A stretch of DNA of 64,000 bases, from the NCBI RefSeq assembly GCF_037546065.1, contig NZ_JAWMWG010000001.1, forward strand, positions 248,001 through 312,000, given 5' to 3'. The notes below the pieces were generated by a model. It was given only the letters and a program-made list of their open reading frames with translations, searched no databases and had not been told where the DNA came from. The stretch's first letter is position 1, and each line of letters begins with the position of its first letter. The position numbers and the translations under genes are program-made. Origin of the DNA: Holzapfeliella saturejae. Its GTDB lineage: Bacteria; Bacillota; Bacilli; Lactobacillales; Lactobacillaceae. Positions 52,754-60,573 of this stretch are shown one piece after another.

Positions 52754-52828
52754 AACCGTAATCTCCTTTTATATGAGTTTATGAATCATTTTAATTATAG
52801 CGAAAAAGTTGTCGATAGAATAGGTAAA

Positions 52829-52876
52829 TGTAACCCAAAATAGCTAAGTAAATCATTAATAATTTGTTATAGTCAG
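52829..52876 (+). promoter_or_regulatory. duplicated promoter element, copy 1
   Basis: A 48-bp block from TGTAACCC through TAGCTAAG to TATAGTCAG. It shares 38 to 40 positions with the block at 54222-54269, and the distance from TGTAACCC to TATAGT is 39 bp in both. The -10 TATAGT (52868-52873) lacks a -35, so an activator binding the conserved upstream part is likely. It drives the SLAP-like genes. Confidence 0.7.
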
Positions 52877-52892
52877 TTCAGATAGCAAGATG

Positions 52893-52920
52893 TTTCAAAA
52901 GAGGAGCGTCCTTTTTGAAA
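52893..52920 (+). promoter_or_regulatory. 5' UTR hairpin ahead of the SLAP-like genes
   Basis: TTTCAAAAGAGGA/TCCTTTTTGAAA with a GCG loop (one mismatch), 20 nt behind the -10. It probably lies at the 5' end of the mRNA and could stabilise it. No T run follows. Confidence 0.55.
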
Positions 52921-52947
52921 TGGAATAATTAACAAGGAGGATTATTA

Positions 52948-53589
52948 ATGAAGCGAGGAACAATTAAATTATGCGGTGCTGTATTAGCTGCAATATGTTT
53001 ATTAGGCGTGGGACAAACAGCGAATGCTGCAACACAGAGAGTTGTAAAAGAGGGTGATGTTAATAAAGTAGCTACTGTCAATTACGTCAAAGGATATGGT
53101 ATTTCTACTTGGCGAAATGTTGATGAAACACCTACAGGACACTATTTACCAACTGGATCCCAATGGATAGTCAATCATATGTCTATGTTTGAAGATAATA
53201 CATTTTGGTATTTAGTAGGTAATAATGAGTGGGTCAGTAATAAGTATTACGACATAAAGCAAGATTGTGCTGAACAGAAAATGAATGCTGTAATTACTAT
53301 TAAAAATCCAAAAATTTTCAGGAGAGGTGTACCTATTTTTTCTGATACTATCAATTATAATCAGACAGGTTTTGTAAACTTTGATAACGATTATCGAGTA
53401 TTTAGTAGACAAGTTCTTGGTGGTGAAACATGGTATCAGGTTGGTCAAAATCAATGGATTGAAGGTCAATATGCGGATATTAAGAGTGAAGTTTCCCGAG
53501 ATAATAAGCAAAGTTTAGTAAATTTTCCAGGTGCTAATCAAAAGAACTACGAAGTTTATCAAAATAAAATTAAAAGTCGACAACTATAA
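52948..53589 (+). CDS. secreted SLAP-like protein, paralogue A
   Basis: 213 aa with a signal peptide (cleavage near ANA-AT, residue 28). The exported part has two related modules: VATVNYVKGYGISTWRN...GHYLPTGSQW...WYLVGNNEWVSNKYYD and RVFSRQV...TWYQVGQNQWIEGQYADIK. This pattern resembles the SLAP/SH3-like cell-wall-binding repeats of lactobacilli. There is no other enzymatic domain. AAGGAGG lies 7 nt upstream. It is followed 18 nt later by a paralogue. Confidence 0.78.
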   Translation: MKRGTIKLCGAVLAAICLLGVGQTANAATQRVVKEGDVNKVATVNYVKGYGISTWRNVDETPTGHYLPTGSQWIVNHMSMFEDNTFWYLVGNNEWVSNKYYDIKQDCAEQKMNAVITIKNPKIFRRGVPIFSDTINYNQTGFVNFDNDYRVFSRQVLGGETWYQVGQNQWIEGQYADIKSEVSRDNKQSLVNFPGANQKNYEVYQNKIKSRQL

Positions 53590-53607
53590 CTAATGGAGGA
53601 TAACGAT

Positions 53608-54201
53608 ATGAAAAAGAAAACAATTATCTCAGGGTTAGCATTATTAACTGCTATTATTGGACTTTCAACAAGTCAGTCAAAATCAGCAGAAGCAGCTACA
53701 CCAGATAAAATAGCAACCGTTAATTATGTCAAAGGATATGGAATTGCCACATGGCGTGATGTTCAAACAGCTTCCAGTGTAACAGGTCATTATTTACCAA
53801 CAGAATCTCAATGGTTAGTGAATACAACTGTTACAGGAGCAGATGGCCAACCTTGGTACTTAGTTGGAAATAATGAGTGGGCAAGTTCTAAATATTATGA
53901 TTTAGGTGGTGAAAATTCAGTACAAGACTTAGATGCAGTTATTAAAATTGAAGCTGATGTTGATCCAAGAGGAACTGAAACACTTTTAAGTGCGGTGGGC
54001 TTTAGAGGTAATAAAGCTACTGGACGAGTTTATCCAAATATGGAATATAAAATACAGTCGCGAAGACTAGTAAGAGGCGAGGCTTGGTATGAATTGGGAA
54101 AAGATCAATGGCTTCGAGCAAGCATGGCTACTATCAAAACAGAAAAATCTAGAGGCAATAAACTAATGTCTGAACCAAGCTTTATTACAAATAATCAATA
54201 A
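53608..54201 (+). CDS. secreted SLAP-like protein, paralogue B
   Basis: 197 aa, a tandem duplicate of the preceding gene. Signal peptide (cleavage near AEA-AT, residue 29), module 1 IATVNYVKGYGIATWRD...GHYLPTESQW...WYLVGNNEWASSKYYD, module 2 YKIQSRRLVRGEAWYELGKDQWLRASMATIK. GGAGGA is 7 nt before ATG 53608, so I prefer it to an ATG 15 nt upstream that overlaps the ribosome site. Probably a cell-surface protein, co-transcribed with A. No terminator hairpin is obvious before the second promoter copy. Confidence 0.78.
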   Translation: MKKKTIISGLALLTAIIGLSTSQSKSAEAATPDKIATVNYVKGYGIATWRDVQTASSVTGHYLPTESQWLVNTTVTGADGQPWYLVGNNEWASSKYYDLGGENSVQDLDAVIKIEADVDPRGTETLLSAVGFRGNKATGRVYPNMEYKIQSRRLVRGEAWYELGKDQWLRASMATIKTEKSRGNKLMSEPSFITNNQ

Positions 54202-54221
54202 TCTAAACTTAATAGAGGACG

Positions 54222-54269
54222 TGTAACCCGAAATAGCTAAGAAAACCAACGATTATTTGATATAGTCAG
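54222..54269 (+). promoter_or_regulatory. duplicated promoter element, copy 2
   Basis: Second copy of the 48-bp block (TGTAACCC at 54222-54229, TATAGT at 54261-54266). The following 220 bases hold a hairpin (54280-54307, TTCCATAACAACT/AGTCGTTAGGAA) and then nothing recognisable until a small membrane gene. There is no SLAP-like gene behind it, so a third paralogue may have been lost, or this promoter now drives 54494-54709. Confidence 0.68.
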
Positions 54270-54493
54270 ATATTAGCAGTTCCATAACAACTGGTAGTCG
54301 TTAGGAATTGCAATACTTTTATCAAAACGCCAAGTACATTGTTGATAATCGGGAGGTTGTTATTTAAGTTCTATTATTATGGAAGATTGACGAGATATTA
54401 GTAAAAAACAAGCTTATATCATAGGGGTATCAGCAAGTAGTGGGTCAATATTAAGTCAATTGAATCTCATAATCTATTGGAGGTAATGAGTAA

Positions 54494-54709
54494 ATGACAA
54501 ACACTCATCGAAAACTAGTTTTTATTTATACGGGACTATTTCTAATTATGATAGCTATGATTTTAGCTTTAGTATCTTATTTGAGTATTTTGCCAGGTAA
54601 TGATTATGTATGGCAAATACCAAGGGTTTTGCTTTTGATTTTCATTTTATCAAATGTAATTAAGTTAGGATTATGGCTATTTAGAAGTGGTCTAAAAATA
54701 AAAGAATAA
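54494..54709 (+). CDS. small two-helix membrane protein
   Basis: 71 aa with two membrane helices (about 8-29 and 41-61) and a Lys-rich tail. TTGGAGG lies 9 nt before the ATG, and a strong terminator follows. No family recognised. It is probably expressed from the second copy of the duplicated promoter. Confidence 0.65.
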   Translation: MTNTHRKLVFIYTGLFLIMIAMILALVSYLSILPGNDYVWQIPRVLLLIFILSNVIKLGLWLFRSGLKIKE

Positions 54710-54719
54710 GCAGTAATCG

Positions 54720-54776
54720 ATAACCATAAAAGGTATCTTGCAAATAAATCAAGATAACTTTTTATGGTTATTTTTG
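54720..54776 (+). terminator. terminator after the two-helix protein gene
   Basis: Long stem ATAACCATAAAAGGTATCTTG with its complement (one bulge), loop CAAATAAAT region, then five T. Confidence 0.88.
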
Positions 54777-54873
54777 TAAAAAAATAAAAATTGTCTTGAA
54801 ATTTTATTTATATTTGATAATATATAAATCATAAAGATTGTACAAAACTTATTTAACGAAAGAGTGTTTAATT

Positions 54874-55218
54874 ATGAAGTTAAAAATTAAAGAAAGTGCT
54901 GCAAAATATTTACAAGAAAAAATGCCATCTAGTGATAGCTATGTTTTCTTAGCTTTAGATGATGGATCAAATAAATTCTCTGATTTAGGTGGAACTTGTG
55001 CAATTGGTGATAAATTCCAATTTGTGTTTAGTAGTCAACCTGATGAAGACTATAACCAAGAAATTGAAAATAACGCTGGCTTAAAAGTGTCAACTTCTAA
55101 AGAAGAAAATGCCTTTCTAGGTGAAAACCTAATCTTAGATTACAAGAATGCATCACTTGTTCTAAGCGATGATAGTGGTATTTTAGATGGTGCAGTTTCT
55201 AATAAAAAATTCGATTAA
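54874..55218 (+). CDS. HesB/IscA-like iron-sulfur cluster biosynthesis family protein
   Basis: 114 aa. The pattern MKLKIKESAAKYLQEKM, FLALDDGSNKFSDLGGTCAIGDKF and LILDYKNASLVLSDDSGILDGAV belongs to the short HesB-like family of lactic acid bacteria. Only one Cys is present (TCAIG) and the C-terminal CxC motif of true IscA/SufA is missing, so Fe-S scaffold activity is doubtful. The ATG at 54874 matches the family start; the frame is open upstream without a ribosome site. A TTGAAA...TAATAT promoter lies near 54796-54823. Confidence 0.82.
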   Translation: MKLKIKESAAKYLQEKMPSSDSYVFLALDDGSNKFSDLGGTCAIGDKFQFVFSSQPDEDYNQEIENNAGLKVSTSKEENAFLGENLILDYKNASLVLSDDSGILDGAVSNKKFD

Positions 55219-55244
55219 TTCAACAAAAATAAATAATTACTATA

Positions 55245-55276
55245 AGTAAAGAGAGCTCATTTGAGCTCTCTTTTTT
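55245..55276 (+). terminator. terminator after the HesB-like gene
   Basis: AAAGAGAGCTCA/TGAGCTCTCTTTTTT with a two-base loop. Confidence 0.92.
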
Positions 55277-55340
55277 ATTTGGATATTTTAAAAATCATAA
55301 TATAATAAATGAGTCAGACTAAATACAGAGGAGTATGTAA

Positions 55341-56432
55341 ATGAAAACACCGAGGATTTATTATCTAGATATATTGAGGATTGTAGCAATTTTTGCTGTA
55401 ATTGTTATTCATGTGTCATCTCAGAGCTTATACTACACAGCTAATGTTCAGAGTTTTACGTGGCAGAGTCTTAACTTTTGGGATGCTATTATGCGATGGT
55501 GTGTGCCAATTTTTATCATGATTTCAGGAGCATTATTTTTAAATCCGGATAAAAAATTTGATTTGAAGATATTGTTTCAAAAAAACATCAAAAAGATTTT
55601 ATATTTAATTATCTTTTGGCATATCATTTATGGTGTTTTCAATTATATTGAAGTTGGCGATTTACGAGAAGCAGTTGTGACGACTATTGAAGGTTATTCA
55701 CATTTGTGGTTTTTACACATGTTAATCGGACTTTATATTTTAGTACCATTATTAAGAAAAATAACTGAAAGTCTCAAACTAACACGTTATTTTTTAGCAA
55801 TTGCCCTTATTTTTACCCTTTTACTGCCAACAATTTCAGAAGTTTATGAAAATTTAGTAGCTTATCAACCAATGCCGTATGCAGTTAAAGCAGTCCTAGA
55901 TAGTTTTGCCATTGGTTTTTCAAGAATTTATTTCAACTTTACGCTAGGTTTTTCAGCTTATTTTGTAGCAGGTCACTATTTTAATACAGTTGATGTGCCA
56001 CTTAAGTGGCGAAAACGATTATATATAACCGGTATCATTAGTACATTGCTAACTATTGTACTGACAGGAGTAATGTCCTATCATTACCAAGTTATTATGA
56101 TTCCGTTATATAGCTACACGAGTTTAACAGTCATGTTCACGACTTTTGCAATATTTGTGTTTGTTAAACAATGGAGTTATTCAATTGATTGGGATGAATT
56201 GTCCGATAAAAAATGGTTAAATCGATTAATTCAGTTATCTCAAATGATCATGGGTGTTTATTTAGTTCATTTCTTCTTAGTCACAATCATCATTAAAAAA
56301 CTGAATGGATTTGAATTCTTTAATAATGCATTGCTAGCAGTACCAATTATTTCAATTGTGATATTTGCGTTATCAATTATCTTAACGATTATTTTTCGAA
56401 AAATTCCAGGACTCAAAAAGATGATGATGTAA
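55341..56432 (+). CDS. acyltransferase 3 family membrane protein
   Basis: 363 aa with about ten membrane helices. The family start YYLDILRIVAIFAVIVIHVSS carries the catalytic His, followed by RWCVPIFIMISGALFL and HLWFLHMLIGLYILVPLL. It is expected to O-acetylate a cell-surface polymer (peptidoglycan, teichoic acid or polysaccharide). No secreted SGNH domain is fused. GAGGAG lies upstream. The acceptor is unknown. Confidence 0.9.
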   Translation: MKTPRIYYLDILRIVAIFAVIVIHVSSQSLYYTANVQSFTWQSLNFWDAIMRWCVPIFIMISGALFLNPDKKFDLKILFQKNIKKILYLIIFWHIIYGVFNYIEVGDLREAVVTTIEGYSHLWFLHMLIGLYILVPLLRKITESLKLTRYFLAIALIFTLLLPTISEVYENLVAYQPMPYAVKAVLDSFAIGFSRIYFNFTLGFSAYFVAGHYFNTVDVPLKWRKRLYITGIISTLLTIVLTGVMSYHYQVIMIPLYSYTSLTVMFTTFAIFVFVKQWSYSIDWDELSDKKWLNRLIQLSQMIMGVYLVHFFLVTIIIKKLNGFEFFNNALLAVPIISIVIFALSIILTIIFRKIPGLKKMMM

Positions 56433-56523
56433 TGCCTAATTTTATAATAAGATTTGCAATGATAAATCTAATATTGTATTTTAATAGTGTACTTTTTAAG
56501 TACACACATATACGTTTGATTTA

Positions 56524-56574
56524 AAACATACAAAAGAGACTTGCTGACTATTGTCATGCAAGTCTTTTTTGTAT
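56524..56574. terminator. terminator between the acyltransferase gene and the lipoprotein pair
   Basis: ACATACAAAAGAGACTTGC/GCAAGTCTTTTTTGTATG around TGACTATTGTCAT. It can serve both convergent genes. Confidence 0.88.
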
Positions 56575-56619
56575 GGAAATACCTTTCTACTGACTTATAT
56601 TTAAGGGTGATTAAGTTTT

Positions 56620-57102
56620 TCAATTCATGACTTCATTTAAGTAATAAGTTGACTCAAATAGTATCTTTTGGGTTTTACCATCAGTTATTTTCAATTTTAT
56701 TGGAACTGAGGGGTCAATATGGTTATAAGACATAGATGTCGTTTTATAATCGATCGTGTTGAGTTCTGATTGACTAATATTAACACCATTGCTGACCAAT
56801 TCTGTATCATTTTGAGCGACACTCATGTCTGTATAATTACCATCAATGTTATTCGTTGTATGATTGTAAGGCTCATCAATGATAAAAGTGAATTGATTAT
56901 CTTGAGAAGCGGTACTTATTTTGATTGCTGTATCGAACATATTAACTGTATCGTCACGTCTGTTAAAAGTATTATTACTATTTTGGTAGACAATATGTTG
57001 ATTAATTGGGGCAGCACTTTCATGGGTTTGGTTAATACTCGTATTTTTTGAACAGCCAGTTAAAGTTAGAATGAGGATTAATCCGAACAGTTTCTTTTTC
57101 AT
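56620..57102 (-). CDS. lipoprotein of unknown function, A
   Basis: 160 aa from the ATG at 57102, chosen because AAAGGAA lies just upstream; two further ATG lie in the same frame above it. The signal ends in the lipobox LTGC (KKLFGLILILTLTGCSK). The rest is a polar, Asn/Thr-rich domain ending ILFESTYYLNEVMN. It shares that ending pattern (ILFERTYYLN) with the next lipoprotein, so the two are diverged paralogues. Confidence 0.75.
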   Translation of the reverse strand: MKKKLFGLILILTLTGCSKNTSINQTHESAAPINQHIVYQNSNNTFNRRDDTVNMFDTAIKISTASQDNQFTFIIDEPYNHTTNNIDGNYTDMSVAQNDTELVSNGVNISQSELNTIDYKTTSMSYNHIDPSVPIKLKITDGKTQKILFESTYYLNEVMN

Positions 57103-57126
57103 AGTGGTTCCTTTCTTCATCTTCAT

Positions 57127-57558
57127 TTAGTTGAGATAGTATGTTCTTTCAAATAAAATTTGACTTGTTTGGATATCAGATAATTGGAAGTAAACAGGTG
57201 TTGTTGAATCAAAAAGTTGCCAATACATTAGCGATTCGTTTTGTCCGACAATTTCACGTTCTACTAAATTATGGTTACCTTGTTTGGCATAGACTCTAAA
57301 GAACTTACTACTGCTTATCTTAATAGGGAGTTCAATTTTACTTGGATTGTTATCATCCATAATAAGCGGTTGGTTTTGAATGATAATAGAGCTGGAACTT
57401 TTTGGTAAAACCAATTCGTCAGTTTTTAAGTTAGTGTCAACAGGCTGTGAACTTTGTGATGATTCAGCCGAGGGCAGTTCATAATATTTAACTGAGCAAC
57501 CCGTAAGTAAGGTTAGGCTCAATAATACAGACACGGTATAGCTATACTTTTTAAGCAT
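57127..57558 (-). CDS. lipoprotein of unknown function, B
   Basis: 143 aa from the ATG at 57558, where AGAGGTCA gives the right spacing. Lipobox LTGC in VSVLLSLTLLTGCSVK. The mature part is Ser-rich at first, then beta-rich, ending SQILFERTYYLN like lipoprotein A. Both are transcribed leftward, 24 nt apart, from a region with a long hairpin. Function unknown. Confidence 0.75.
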   Translation of the reverse strand: MLKKYSYTVSVLLSLTLLTGCSVKYYELPSAESSQSSQPVDTNLKTDELVLPKSSSSIIIQNQPLIMDDNNPSKIELPIKISSSKFFRVYAKQGNHNLVEREIVGQNESLMYWQLFDSTTPVYFQLSDIQTSQILFERTYYLN

Positions 57559-57602
57559 AAAAGTGTGACCTCTTTTCATAATTGTTAATAAATTTAAACT
57601 AC

Positions 57603-57655
57603 TAAAGATAATCAAAAATGAACATCCCCAAAATGTTGATTTTTGATTATCTTTA
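57603..57655. repeat. long hairpin between divergent genes
   Basis: Inverted repeat with 23-nt arms: the left arm begins TAAAGATAATCAAAAATG, 22 of 23 positions pair, and the loop is CCCCAAA. It lies between the divergent lipoprotein B gene and an XRE regulator, so it is not needed as a terminator. It could be an operator, an RNA structure or a miniature mobile element. Confidence 0.7.
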
Positions 57656-57735
57656 TTTTGTAGAGAAGTCCTTTGAATCCGATTTCAAATTATTAGAGAA
57701 GTTTAGTATACTGAAAGTACGATTGGAGGCGTAAG

Positions 57736-58350
57736 ATGTATTTTAGTCATAATTTAAAAAGATTGCGAAAGCAACGATCACTCACACAAGAACAATTATC
57801 GCAAGAATTAAATGTTTCCAGTAAAGTTATTTCATCGTGGGAGAATAATCGCACTGAACCTGATTTTTTATCACTTCAAAAGATTAGTACCTTTTTTGAC
57901 ACAACAATTGACGAGCTGATTCATCATAAAGGCAAAATTGAAAATCAATCGACAAATTCTAGAACTAATAGAAGTCGCTTATTTAGTAAATTTTTTATCA
58001 TTACGCAATTGATTTTAGTGTTATTGATGTACGGCGACGGTTTTGGAATCATGAATTTTATAGGTGCTTTTGTCTTGGGAATCGTTAATATTTTGGCTTA
58101 TAGTATTTTTTATCGCAAAACAAAAATGCAAACTAAGGGATTTCTATTAATTAGTTGCTTACCATTTAGCTTAATATTGATTAACTTAATTATTTTATTT
58201 CAGCCACTCATTACAGGTCACATCACAGGGATTATGATTTTAAATATACCGATTATGCTAAATATTCGAATTTATTATGTTCTAGCAGCATTGCTGATAA
58301 GTATGAGTGAATTTTCGATTATAGTGGCGTTTCTACATAGAAAAAGCTAG
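57736..58350 (+). CDS. XRE-family regulator with C-terminal membrane domain
   Basis: 204 aa. The HTH occupies residues 5-60 (LKRLRKQRSLTQEQLSQELNVSSKVISSWENNRTEPDF in part), followed by four membrane helices (about 82-200). Such membrane-bound XRE proteins sense envelope state in Firmicutes. TTGGAGG lies 8 nt before the ATG. Divergent from two lipoprotein genes, which it may control. Confidence 0.82.
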   Translation: MYFSHNLKRLRKQRSLTQEQLSQELNVSSKVISSWENNRTEPDFLSLQKISTFFDTTIDELIHHKGKIENQSTNSRTNRSRLFSKFFIITQLILVLLMYGDGFGIMNFIGAFVLGIVNILAYSIFYRKTKMQTKGFLLISCLPFSLILINLIILFQPLITGHITGIMILNIPIMLNIRIYYVLAALLISMSEFSIIVAFLHRKS

Positions 58351-58373
58351 TCCAAATGGGACTAGCTTTTTGA
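58344..58373 (+). terminator. terminator after the first XRE-membrane gene
   Basis: AAAAGCTAGTCC/GGACTAGCTTTTT with a four-base loop. Confidence 0.9.
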
Positions 58374-58453
58374 CTAACAAGCGAATGTAACATACTAGTT
58401 GCTTGTGATGTGACAACATTTTGGTGTAAGTTAAAACAAGAGAGCGAGGAATA

Positions 58454-58993
58454 ATGATGACATTAGGACAAAAGTTACAAGAATTAAGACAAGAAAATGA
58501 AGTGACACAGTCACAGATAGCAAAAGAACTATATGTAACTCGACAGACGGTTTCAAGATGGGAACAAGATCAGACCTTACCTAGTATTGAGACACTGAAT
58601 CAGATTGCACATATTTATCAAACACCACTAAATACTCTGGTTTCAGATGAGGATTATAATGAACAAAAAAATCACAAGAGAATAAATATTTTAGCCTTGT
58701 TTGGTGTTATTTTGTTTAATTTGATAGTTGGTCTTGCTGTTTTTATTGTGGTTATCAGTATTTTATTTTCTTTTTGGGTAACTCTTATCGCCTTTATTTT
58801 ATCGCCACTTGTATTATATATATCGACATTATCAGGGTTACAATCTTTTGCATTATGGCAGTTAATAAGTAGTGTATTACTTTGTATACTTGGAGCGGTA
58901 TTGATTCCTTTATTATATCAAGTGACTATTAAATTGGTTAGTCTTATGAAACACTATGTGAGCGTAAATAAAAAATTGATTTTTAGTCATTAA
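58454..58993 (+). CDS. XRE-family regulator with membrane segments, second
   Basis: 179 aa. HTH at 4-60 (GQKLQELRQENEVTQSQIAK, ELYVTRQTVSRWEQDQTLP), then three membrane helices at about 75-165. GAGGAA lies upstream; ATG ATG allows either of two adjacent starts. It resembles the HTH-DUF1700-type envelope regulators. It is followed by a terminator shared with a convergent lipoprotein gene. Confidence 0.82.
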   Translation: MMTLGQKLQELRQENEVTQSQIAKELYVTRQTVSRWEQDQTLPSIETLNQIAHIYQTPLNTLVSDEDYNEQKNHKRINILALFGVILFNLIVGLAVFIVVISILFSFWVTLIAFILSPLVLYISTLSGLQSFALWQLISSVLLCILGAVLIPLLYQVTIKLVSLMKHYVSVNKKLIFSH

Positions 58994-59014
58994 TAACAGA
59001 GCGTTTTTCTTAAC

Positions 59015-59043
59015 AATAAAAAATAGCCTATTCAGGCTATTTT
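59015..59043. terminator. bidirectional terminator
   Basis: AAAATAGCCT/AGGCTATTTT with a four-base loop, between convergent genes. Confidence 0.85.
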
Positions 59044-59581
59044 AAGTTTCACTATTATTTGGATTTTTAAGGTGTTGTTTACCTAAAAATTGAGCACCTT
59101 TAGTAGCAATCAAAGTAAAATCAGAATTATCATCTTTTAATGAATAAAACATAGAAGGATAGCGAAATTCATTACTGCTATCAATATTTTTTGCAGGAGA
59201 AGTCATACCGCAAAAATTTAATTTAACAGGCAATGGCTCATTATCCTGGTAAATATTAAAGAAATTATAGAAAGCTGAATTAGCATTAATTTCACTATTA
59301 GGAATATTGCTACTTGCATCAAATTTAACGATAAGCATTGAATATTGAGCAGTATCTTTTAGATAATCAGAGTATTCATTCTTTTTAACGATTTCATATC
59401 CTACTATTTTTAGTGTAAGCGAATCAGTTTTGAGTACCCCATTTTCAAAAGATCCTGTCTTAGAATTAGCTAGTTCGTTATCCAAGTTTATAGTTGTTGC
59501 AGCAGGACTTTTATCGTTAGTACATCCTGTCATAACTAAAGTTAATAATAATAACCCCATTAGTAGTATTGCTTTTTTCAT
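59042..59581 (-). CDS. DUF5067-like lipoprotein
   Basis: 179 aa with lipobox MTGC (LLLLTLVMTGCTND). The domain pattern LKTDSLTLKIVGYEIVKK, LIVKFDASSN and SAFYNFFNIYQDNE resembles the immunoglobulin-like DUF5067/DUF4352 lipoproteins of lactic acid bacteria. TTGGAGGAT lies before the ATG. Role unknown, presumably envelope-associated. Confidence 0.8.
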   Translation of the reverse strand: MKKAILLMGLLLLTLVMTGCTNDKSPAATTINLDNELANSKTGSFENGVLKTDSLTLKIVGYEIVKKNEYSDYLKDTAQYSMLIVKFDASSNIPNSEINANSAFYNFFNIYQDNEPLPVKLNFCGMTSPAKNIDSSNEFRYPSMFYSLKDDNSDFTLIATKGAQFLGKQHLKNPNNSET

Positions 59582-59711
59582 TTTAAATCCTCCAAAATTT
59601 TATTATTTGCATTATAACATAGAGCTTACTTAACTGCTGATTGTCCCTATTAATTAGCGGTTATATCGGTTATAGTGGAAGATACAAGACTAATATTGGA
59701 GGATATGATTG

Positions 59712-60530
59712 ATGGTGAATCGAAAACAACTTAAAGAAAGAGCAAGAGACTTGATTAGTCAAGATAGGGGTTATTACTTTAAATTAACATTATTGCCAGC
59801 ATTACTACAGTTTATGGCAATTGTAGCCGTTATAATGTTACGGTCAGCTGATATTTCAAGCTTGTTTTCTGATATGAATCCACTAAAGGCGATGCGATTA
59901 GCTTATTCATTACTAGCAACTTTACTTAGTATTTCAGTATTTTTTGCATTAATTAAAATCTGGTTTGACTTTAGCATGAAAATGATTATGTTGCGATCTT
60001 ATCGAAAAGATAAAAAACCAAAAAAAGTATCCAAAGCCATTACTTATGTGTTCACAGATGGCAAGTGGTTGTACGTAATTGGGTTATTGATTGTAACCGG
60101 AGTTTATACGAATATTGTGAATTGGATTACAGAGCTCTTTGTTGATTTAGTTGCAACGATTATGAGTTTTGGTAGAATTGCTGCTAATAATCAGACGCTA
60201 TCCGTAATTTTGGTTGTCGTTTATATTCTCATTGCGATTGTATTGAATATTATTAGCGTTTTATTTTTAAATGTAAATGAACAAATTGCTTATGCTTATC
60301 TAGATAGTTATGATATAGGAGAAGGTGTTTTCTACGCTTTCAAAAAGGCGTTCGTTTTAATGACAAAAAAACAAAATATGCTACAATTCTTCTATTTACA
60401 GCTAAGCTTTTTAGGATGGTATATTCTAAATACGCTGACTTTAGGAATACTAGGAATTTGTTGGTTTAACGCTTACGCTGAAATGACTTATGCTGGATTT
60501 TATGATGAAATAACTAAAAAAGAAGATTAA
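59712..60530 (+). CDS. DUF975 family membrane protein
   Basis: 272 aa. The N-terminus NRKQLKERARDLI is the family opening (a soluble helix), followed by five or six membrane helices and the C-terminal GICWFNAYAEMTYAGFYDEI. DUF975 proteins are common in Lactobacillales and have no known activity. ATG 59712 is chosen for its 8-nt distance to GGAGGA; the TTG at 59709 is possible. Confidence 0.88.
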   Translation: MVNRKQLKERARDLISQDRGYYFKLTLLPALLQFMAIVAVIMLRSADISSLFSDMNPLKAMRLAYSLLATLLSISVFFALIKIWFDFSMKMIMLRSYRKDKKPKKVSKAITYVFTDGKWLYVIGLLIVTGVYTNIVNWITELFVDLVATIMSFGRIAANNQTLSVILVVVYILIAIVLNIISVLFLNVNEQIAYAYLDSYDIGEGVFYAFKKAFVLMTKKQNMLQFFYLQLSFLGWYILNTLTLGILGICWFNAYAEMTYAGFYDEITKKED

Positions 60531-60563
60531 AAAAAGACTTAACCATTGAGGTTAAGTCTTTTT
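60531..60563. terminator. terminator between the DUF975 gene and the DUF262 gene
   Basis: AAAAAGACTTAACC/GGTTAAGTCTTTTT with a six-base loop. Confidence 0.92.
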
Positions 60564-60573
60564 AAGTAAATAA

